Source of the DNA: Pavlovales sp. CCMP2436 | Taxonomy: Eukaryota > Haptophyta > Pavlovophyceae > Pavlovales | Length of the DNA: 11,651 nucleotides | Reading direction: 5' to 3' | Assembly: GCA_026770615.1 (NCBI GenBank) | Contig: MU631478.1 | Coordinates: 191,927-203,577 of the forward strand | In this document: piece after piece, positions 6,966-11,651 of the stretch | Layout: every line of letters starts with the position of its first letter | Position numbering within the stretch: the first letter of the stretch is position 1 | The notes under the pieces: generated by a model | What the model was told of the DNA's origin: nothing | What the model saw: the letters and a program-made list of their open reading frames with translations, nothing else | The model's database searches: none | Program-made: the position numbers and the translations under genes

Positions 6966-7134
6966 GCCTTGCTCACGCGCGGAGGGCGTCGAAGAAGGCG
7001 AGCGGAGGTGAGCCTGTCTCCCGTCTCCGTGCGCGGTCGGACAGGGTGACCAGTGAAATCTTTAAAACGTCGAGCGCGCTCGACGGGCGTCAAGCTCTCG
7101 GCTACTCCCCCCGCGCTACTCCCCTGCTCTCGCG
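6966..7134. promoter_or_regulatory. Short divergent promoter region with an 18-bp palindrome
   Basis: The 169 bp between the start codons of gene 2 (-) and the Dabb gene (+) must hold the 5' UTRs and promoters of both. Positions 7068-7085 are a perfect 18-bp palindrome (CGTCGAGCGCGCTCGACG), 49 bp upstream of the Dabb ATG. An AT-rich word (tttaaaa) lies directly beside it at 7061-7067. A dimeric regulator site shared by both genes is a reasonable inference. Confidence 0.55.
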
Positions 7135-7525
7135 ATGCCGCCGATCCGTCACGTGGTGATGTTTCAGTTCGGTGCGCGACCGGCCGCATGATGAGCCCGC
7201 TCCCGCGTGCCGACCCCTCACCTCGCGCCCGCGCCTTGCGCCCCGCGCTGCAGTCGAGACGGCCACCGCCCCGCAGCGGCTTGCTGTCACGGAGGGCCTG
7301 CGAAATCTCGCCTCGATGATCCCGGAGATCAAGCAGATCAAGTGCGGTCCCGACAGCGGCCTTGCCCCCGGCGGCAACTTCGACTATTGCGCCACCGTCG
7401 ACTTCGACAGTCTGGACGCCTTCAAGGTGTACCAGACACACCCCGCTCACCAGAAGGTGATCGCCGACTCGATCAAGCCGATCCTCAAGGGCCGCTCCGC
7501 CGTGCAGTTCGAGATCGAGCCTTGA
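7135..7525 (+). CDS. Dabb (stress-responsive A/B barrel) domain protein, two exons, 102 residues
   Basis: Exon 1 is 7135-7171, the intron is 7172-7253 (GTGCGC...CTGCAG, 82 nt) and exon 2 is 7254-7525 with stop TGA. Splicing joins MPPIRHVVMFQF to VETATAPQRLAVTEGLRNLA in frame, which restores the complete domain; the unspliced frame hits a stop early. Family hallmarks are the N-terminal HVVMFQF strand, a middle helix, the strand FDYCATVDFDSLDAFKVY, the HPAHQK motif with its conserved His, and a closing strand AVQFEIEP. The length matches a stand-alone single Dabb domain. Dabb proteins are small dimeric ferredoxin-like barrels; some are stress-induced and others catalyse cyclisations in polyketide or terpenoid pathways, so no substrate can be assigned. 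There is no targeting peptide, which suggests a cytosolic location. It shares a short divergent promoter with gene 2. Confidence 0.9.
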
Positions 7526-7784
7526 GCGGTTTCGAGCGGGCTTCCGTTTCGGTTCCCCGCTGGGATGGGGCCGTTGCCCGTGCAGAGCGGCCTCGGTGTA
7601 GCCTGTTCGTACTTAAACTTGACGGGTCTGAGCTGAGAGCTGCCTATTGCCATCAGCTGATTGCCATACGTACCACGATACAGCTTCAGGACGGATTCAA
7701 ACCGAGTGATCTCGATATTACTATGACTGTGCAGCATGAACCAGCGCCAAGCCACGGGCGCGGTGAATAATTAAATTTATACTT

Positions 7785-7801
7785 AAAAAAAAAAAAAAAA
7801 A
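7785..7801 (+). repeat. A17 homopolymer tract, 260 bp after the Dabb stop
   Basis: Seventeen consecutive A residues follow an AT-rich word (ataattaaatttatactt). It could be a low-complexity run or the tail of a retroposed RNA. The sequence after it (acttagttgac) resembles acttaaacttgac at 7612-7624, which would be compatible with an imperfect target duplication around 7613-7801. The match is too short to be decisive. Confidence 0.7.
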
Positions 7802-8593
7802 CTTAGTTGACTGCAAAAAGGCAATGGCTTCGGTCCCCCCCCCAGCCGCAAGTGGGGAACGGATTAATTATTGGCCATTCGTTATTCTAAAAGTTAGATA
7901 CGAATCCACTGCAGATTTTATTTACGATTCGATGTATACATTTAAAAATATACTGCCCACATTTCCTAGCTCTGCCGTCTTCGGGAATAATTTTGAACCG
8001 GTCGTGTGCTAGGGGCCCGCCCAGAGGGGGGGGGGGGTGGGCGGCGCGCCGTAGCCAATATTGAGACTATTTAGTAGTGCAATAAACATAATGTAACAAT
8101 ATGACTCCCTGAGTGCCAGCACATCAGTGAATTCATGATCGCAGTAAATTTCACTATATTCCAAACTAGATATTAACACTATATGCGATTAACAGCTGTG
8201 CAGTGTTGCTTCTTCAGGCGGGGGTGTGGCTTGTATTATAACTTTAATCTACTAAGTAAACAGGCCACGCCGGCACGCGGGTTTGCGGCATTAGCAACAG
8301 TAACAACGGCCGCCCGGCGCCCGGGATCGTACGACCCATGTGGTAGGCGTGAGCTGCAGCCTACGATTATCCAATATCCGCGCGCCGGCTAACAAGTGAG
8401 AGCGTGGCAACTCGGTTGAAAAAGTGGCCGGCTACCCCGACTCGCCTGAGTCCGGCTGTCCATCCGAGATCTGTCCGGTAACTTACTGACCCGGAACTGC
8501 TTTTTATTTCCCTTCGCGATAAATCACTCAAATCACTCTGGGTAGCTTTCGAAAGTTTACGTTGGATCTCCTCTCCGCCATCCTGATTCGTAA

Positions 8594-8620
8594 TTAGTTA
8601 TAGCCCCGCTTAATAACTAA
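8594..8620. repeat. 8-bp inverted repeat just past the stop of gene 4
   Basis: TTAGTTAT (8594-8601) and ATAACTAA (8613-8620) are perfect complements with an 11-base loop, 10 bp beyond the stop of the - strand gene at 8631. It could form a 3' UTR hairpin. No proven function. Confidence 0.5.
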
Positions 8621-8630
8621 AGGCCGGGTC

Positions 8631-9401
8631 TCAATCGGACAGATCCGAGATGTCCTTGCCCTTGCTCCTGCTGAGCACCCCTTCGAGCTTGCCCCTGTTG
8701 AGCACCCCTTCGAGCTTCTTGCTCGCTCCTTGCGCGTCCAGGCCGTTTGCGGCGAGGAAGCCGCGCAGGAAAGCGGTCGCGGGCGAGGAGAGCGAGAGGC
8801 TCGCAATGACGATGAGCGGTGCGACCAGCTCAGCTGCGACGAGGCCGAGGGCAAGGTTGCCCAGCTTCGGGTTGGCCTTCCCAACCAGCTCAGCCACCCA
8901 CGGCTGTGATTCGGTCACCGAGTAGAGCCAATCGCGCGCCGTCTCGAAGCCGGTGCCGCTCAGTTGCAGCACGCCGTACACCCCTCCGACCACGAACAGG
9001 TACACGCCCACGTTTGCAACGGCAAATCCCGCAGCAGGGACGAAGATAGTCTGGTACAGCTCGATGATCTCCGCGCGCCGCTCCGTGGCCTCCGCCTCGT
9101 CGAATATTTGCGTGCGGTACTGCGCGATCTTGGCAATGAGCGGCTCGATGGCGGCCGTGATGTTCCGCACGTCAAACGCAGCCGCGGCCACGGCCGGGGG
9201 TGCCTCGGTCGAGGGCTCGGCGAGGCGGACCTGCGCGCGCGGGCCGGCAATGGGCCGGCTGAAGCCTAGATCCGTCGAGGACTCGGCGATGCGGACCTTC
9301 GCGCACGCGGCCACGGGCCGGCTGAAGCCCAGGACATGCGGCTGCGGGCATGCCAATGGCTTGCTGAAGCCCAGCGCCGAAGCGCACAAGGCGAGCATCA
9401 T
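8631..9401 (-). CDS. Probable plastid-targeted two-helix membrane protein with repeated N-terminal motif, 256 residues
   Basis: This is a single frame from ATG at 9401 to TGA at 8631-8633; the second codon is also ATG. Residues 1-9 (MMLALCASA) followed by LGF look like a short signal peptide with an ASA-type junction as in complex-plastid algae. The phrase LGFS-K/R-P-x-A recurs at residues 10-17, 24-31 and 45-52; residues 24-44 and 45-65 are tandem 21-residue copies (DNA 9270-9332 and 9207-9269). Residues 76-115 are an amphipathic helical region. Residues 119-147 and about 182-212 are hydrophobic helices (VANVGVYLFVVGGVYGVL; LGLVAAELVAPLIVIASL), so a two-pass plastid membrane protein is inferred. 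Spacing and the AAELVAPLIV stretch faintly recall DUF1279/FAM210 proteins, which is only a suggestion. The C-terminus duplicates KLEGVL (229-234 and 238-243). The frame is well supported; function is unknown. Confidence 0.8.
   Translation of the reverse strand: MMLALCASALGFSKPLACPQPHVLGFSRPVAACAKVRIAESSTDLGFSRPIAGPRAQVRLAEPSTEAPPAVAAAAFDVRNITAAIEPLIAKIAQYRTQIFDEAEATERRAEIIELYQTIFVPAAGFAVANVGVYLFVVGGVYGVLQLSGTGFETARDWLYSVTESQPWVAELVGKANPKLGNLALGLVAAELVAPLIVIASLSLSSPATAFLRGFLAANGLDAQGASKKLEGVLNRGKLEGVLSRSKGKDISDLSD
9207..9332 (-). repeat. 63-bp in-frame tandem duplication in the 5' coding region of gene 4
   Basis: Two adjacent diverged 63-bp units (9270-9332 and 9207-9269) encode LGFSRPVA...VRIAESSTD and LGFSRPIA...VRLAEPSTE. 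A shorter third relative (9333-9374) encodes LGFSKPLA. The frame is kept throughout, as expected for selection on a targeting or linker region. Confidence 0.85.
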
Positions 9402-9504
9402 TCTGCTGAGTTACTTTCCAAAACCAAAACGCCGACTGAGCTCCGAAGCAGGCGATTTCATTTCGGGTTTGGTCGAGGATGGGTTCCACTGCGGTGTCTC
9501 GCCC

Positions 9505-9554
9505 CAGCCACGCAGTGACGCAGTCCACACAGCCACGCAGTGACGCAGTCCACA
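9505..9554. repeat. 25-bp perfect tandem duplication upstream of gene 4
   Basis: The 25-mer that begins cagccacgcagtgacgcagt occurs exactly twice in a row (9505-9529, 9530-9554), about 105-155 bp upstream of the gene 4 start codon. It contains the inner direct repeat acgcagt twice per unit. Exact identity suggests a recent duplication. Confidence 0.9.
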
Positions 9555-9786
9555 TTGCGCCGCATGACAGTGTAAGTCATCGGGTAGCCCATTGCAGTGG
9601 TGAAGCATGCCCACAGATGCCAGTAAAACTGCTGAGCCGCTAATAATTATAATTATGTTAATTCTAAACCTCCCCCTCCCCCCCGTCCTTCTGTTGGGTA
9701 GTTAGGTTGCACGTTATTTTGGTGGGGGACTAACATTGGTGGGGGGGGGTACGTTCAACGTTATGCACCCGCGCCCGAGGGCGGAG

Positions 9787-9893
9787 AAAAAAACGAACGT
9801 TTTTTTAAAATATCACCTAGAGATTTTAAATATTTAAGTCACAGATTGAATTATTTTATACCCCTACCTCGGGCTTCTCACCTGGCCCGAGGT
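9787..9893. repeat. Two consecutive 9-bp inverted repeats
   Basis: Positions 9787-9795 (AAAAAAACG) and 9798-9806 (CGTTTTTTT) are perfect complements around two bases. Positions 9866-9874 (ACCTCGGGC) and 9885-9893 (GCCCGAGGT) are perfect complements around ten bases. The second is the stronger hairpin candidate. No gene adjoins either closely. Confidence 0.7.
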
Positions 9894-10162
9894 GTGCCTC
9901 ATCTGGGGTTATCACAGCAACGGCCTCGGCCCCCAGGTGCGGCTATCACAGTGACGTCCGGGCAAGTACTCCGAGTGAGGACATAAATAGCACACGGGAT
10001 TGCTGTTACGTCGATTAGCACTTGTGCAGTCAGAAATACCTCCATCCTCGCAGCTTGCCGATAGCAGGAGAGGTGGCGTTAATGCGACGTTAATCTCCAA
10101 AAGAAGAAAAAGACTTGCTGACCTCTCGATCTAATTGCTCGGATCCTCTCTCCGCTCGTCGA

Positions 10163-10522
10163 ATGGCCGCGTTTGCGATCATGCTCCTACGCGACGAAGA
10201 CAATGTGCCTTCGCACCTCACGCTGCACGCGCTCTGCGGCAATGACTCACACACCGCGGGCATCCAGCTTGTCGATGGACGCCTCGTTCTAGATGCCGGC
10301 CGCTGGCTCAACACGGGCAAGTTCAAGACAGTCCACCTCGCGCGAGCCGAGATGGCGTTTGCGGCGGTGCGCGCGCTCGAGGGCAACACTGACCGGCAGT
10401 CCATCATCTTGCTTGGGCCGTCCCAGGAGATATGCCGGCGGAACGCCGGTACCCACTGCCGTCTCGTCGGCATCTCGCTCTGCGGCGCCGAGGACCTGGT
10501 CATCGCGTACCTGCAGTGGTAA
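10163..10522 (+). CDS. Small GC-rich reading frame of unknown function, 119 residues (possible second exon to 10739)
   Basis: The frame runs from ATG at 10163 to TAA at 10520-10522. It encodes a compact soluble protein with alternating strands and helices: AIMLLRDEDNVPSHLTLHAL, GIQLVDGRLVLDAGRWLN, ARAEMAFAAVRALEG, SIILLGPSQEICRR and LVGISLCGAEDLVIAYLQW. I do not recognise the family. The frame is a GC-rich island between AT-rich flanks, as for the other genes here. An alternative model splices 10506 (donor GTACCT) to 10640 (acceptor gctgtag), which adds 33 codons in frame and stops at 10739, giving 147 residues. That added exon reads plausibly (EPHFETSEMQQRLINAQVE) but its donor is weak. No signal peptide is visible. 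Confidence 0.5.
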   Translation: MAAFAIMLLRDEDNVPSHLTLHALCGNDSHTAGIQLVDGRLVLDAGRWLNTGKFKTVHLARAEMAFAAVRALEGNTDRQSIILLGPSQEICRRNAGTHCRLVGISLCGAEDLVIAYLQW

Positions 10523-10739
10523 TGAGCATGATCAAATTAGAAAAATATACAGTAATGAACGCCGCGAACAAGGCCAGCATCATTACTGTTTTGATTTTAT
10601 TTTAATTACACTTTTAAACTATATTATGTGTTGCTGTAGATGCGGTGCGCGTGCAGGCGAGCCGCATTTTGAGACGAGCGAGATGCAGCAGAGGTTGATC
10701 AACGCGCAAGTCGAGTGTCGTCGACAGTCGTGTGTCTGA

Positions 10740-11485
10740 TCAGTCTTAGCGGGGAGGATGGTATCCGGGGGCTCGGGAGCTGGTCCTAGGTTAACTTGGG
10801 AGACCGCGAACGGGACCGGACGTTTTTATACTCCCCCGCGCCATAAGTCCGGTCCCTCAGATTACCCGCTACGTATGGGGGCCTTCCCGACGTCCCCGCC
10901 GGCTAAAAAGTTGGGGCCCGGTCGCCAACCCCGGAGGGCGCATTCGGGTAGCTTATGATAGGATATACATCTATCTAGATCACACTGCAGGCCAATTACG
11001 GTATCTGCTGAGTGCAGGTGCGCGGCTCGAGCTCGAGGCGCCCCGCGGCAGGTGACTAAGCGGCTGTGCAAACTTGCACAAATCAACGACGTCCAAAGAC
11101 TTCCAACGACTCAATCAAACGAATTGCTTAAATGTAACTAGAGTTTAAAGGAACGCTTTCCCCTAAACTCCAGTATTGCCGTAGCACACTCTCTCTGGAC
11201 TCTTCCTGGACACTTTGAGTCCACTTCCGCCAGTTGGGTTAAGAGCTCTCTTAACCCCGACGACGAATGCCGCCGGCCGGAAGTATTATGTCATAATGGG
11301 GGAAAGGATAACTATCCAGTAAAAACCCCTGTGAGTACCCTCGAGTACTCATCCACATCCGTTCACGCCCAAGAGCGCACACGAATGCTAACAGCTTAAT
11401 ATTGCCCACTAAGCATAAATTATAAGCGTAAATAAATTAATTAATGAAAATCATGCACAAAATGGTAATTTTTTCAACTTTTGAG
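10740..11485. other. Non-coding stretch rich in short inverted repeats
   Basis: No convincing reading frame was found. Perfect inverted repeats occur at 10812-10856 (10-bp arms GGGACCGGAC/GTCCGGTCCC, 25-base loop), 11141-11170 (GAGTTTA/TAAACTC), 11196-11223 (TGGACTC/GAGTCCA), 11236-11257 (GGGTTAAGAG/CTCTTAACCC, two-base loop), 11285-11297 (ATTATG/CATAAT) and 11333-11350 (GAGTAC/GTACTC), plus the 12-bp palindrome ctcgagctcgag at 11027-11038. Position 11400-11480 is AT-rich. Confidence 0.7.
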
Positions 11486-11651
11486 CACCCGGCCGTCTAC
11501 GCCGCGGGGACCCGGATCCCAGCCGCGCCCCGTCTCGGAGGTGGTACGGCTGGTGTGTAGGGGGGCCTGGTGCTCGCCGGAGGTGCTCCCCCGAGCGCGC
11601 CATGTCGCCTTTGAGGCGCGCAGGTGCGGCCGTCGCGCCCTCGTTCGCCTG
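11486..11651 (+). CDS. Possible partial exon running off the right edge
   Basis: At about 11485 the composition switches sharply from AT-rich to very GC-rich. The switch coincides with an acceptor-like tract (ttttttcaacttttgag). One + frame, starting with a codon at 11487, stays open for 55 codons to the window edge and reads like protein (SEVVRLVCRGAW, EVLPRARHVAFEARRCG). A - strand frame over the same bases is also open, so the strand is uncertain. No family can be named. Confidence 0.25.

Larger units (their letters stand above)
7526..8630. other. Intergenic region between the Dabb gene and gene 4
   Basis: No convincing gene was found in these 1.1 kb. They hold the 3' UTR of the Dabb gene, a 17-base A run at 7785-7801, a G run at 8024-8038 flanked by CCGCCCA and TGGGCGG, and a GTAGGC/GCCTAC inverted repeat near 8343-8364. 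Two short open frames (62 codons from 7824 and 69 codons from 8183) show no family resemblance and are considered spurious. The 3' UTR of the - strand gene 4 occupies the right end. Confidence 0.6.
9402..10162. other. Intergenic region between gene 4 and the small gene at 10163
   Basis: No convincing gene was found. From the left it holds the 5' flank of gene 4, a 25-bp tandem duplication at 9505-9554, an AT-rich stretch near 9640-9665, G and C runs at 9670-9760, two clean inverted repeats (9787-9806 and 9866-9893), and a pair of ctatcacag/ttatcacag words near 9908-9952. A word like cataaatagc at 9982-9991 is TATA-like but 170 bp before the next start codon, so promoter use is uncertain. Confidence 0.55.

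Noticed and set aside
6734..7450. 238-codon - strand open frame across the divergent promoter
   Set aside because: It overlaps the well-supported Dabb exon and gene 2 in another frame and has the Arg/Ala-rich composition typical of shadows.
7690..7715. Reverse-strand B-box-like word (ggtttgaatcc) suggesting a tRNA or SINE
   Set aside because: The surrounding bases do not form a complete T arm, and no A box or acceptor stem was found at the expected distance. Its strand is also opposite to that of the A17 tail.
8051..8095. cgtagccaat word as in U4 snRNA
   Set aside because: Only about ten bases match; the conserved U4 stem I and 3' sequences are absent.
8183..8392. 69-codon open frame in the intergenic region
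   Set aside because: It has no recognisable domain, low coding-like composition and no splice context; it is treated as chance.

Overview
The window is nuclear DNA from a eukaryote, most likely an alga with a complex (secondary) plastid such as a haptophyte or pelagophyte. The reasons are GC-rich coding islands separated by repeat-rich, locally AT-rich DNA, GT-AG introns, a villin headpiece protein, and two proteins whose N-termini look like signal peptide plus transit peptide. The assignment to an algal group is inference. I see no bacterial operon, CRISPR array, transposase or recognisable tRNA or rRNA gene.

Layout. (1) Positions 1-5208, + strand, hold the 3' part of one split gene, a villin/gelsolin-family actin-binding protein. 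Eight exons (256-345, 1276-1455, 1606-1752, 2653-2712, 3435-3498, 3671-4566, 4672-4770, 4999-5208) join without a phase conflict into 581 codons. They encode the end of gelsolin repeat G4, a Gly/Ala-rich linker, G5, G6, a helical spacer and a C-terminal villin headpiece. The earlier repeats must lie before position 1. Its introns are full of repeats: a 19-bp tandem array, degenerate ~100-135-bp tandem units, three small dispersed families, an AT-rich block and a 182-bp heptanucleotide satellite. (2) Positions 5346-6965, - strand, encode a 539-residue, probably plastid-targeted protein, convergent with villin. (3) Positions 7135-7525, + strand, encode a two-exon, 102-residue Dabb (stress-responsive A/B barrel) protein, divergent from gene 2. 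The 169-bp region between them contains an 18-bp perfect palindrome. (4) Positions 8631-9401, - strand, encode a 256-residue, probably plastid-targeted membrane protein with a repeated N-terminal motif. (5) Positions 10163-10522, + strand, hold a small GC-rich reading frame of unknown function. (6) From about 11486 to the window end a GC-rich open frame may be the first part of another exon. Between 10740 and 11485 there is non-coding DNA with several inverted repeats.

The genes do not form an operon or an obvious pathway. The villin is a cytoskeletal protein, two products probably enter the plastid, and the Dabb protein is a small barrel protein of unknown substrate. I do not see convincing evidence of a new multi-gene system. 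The most notable material is the set of repeat families inside the villin introns (one copy ends exactly at a predicted 3' splice site), the repeated targeting motif in gene 4, and the palindrome in the divergent promoter. All statements come from reading the sequence; no database search was run.
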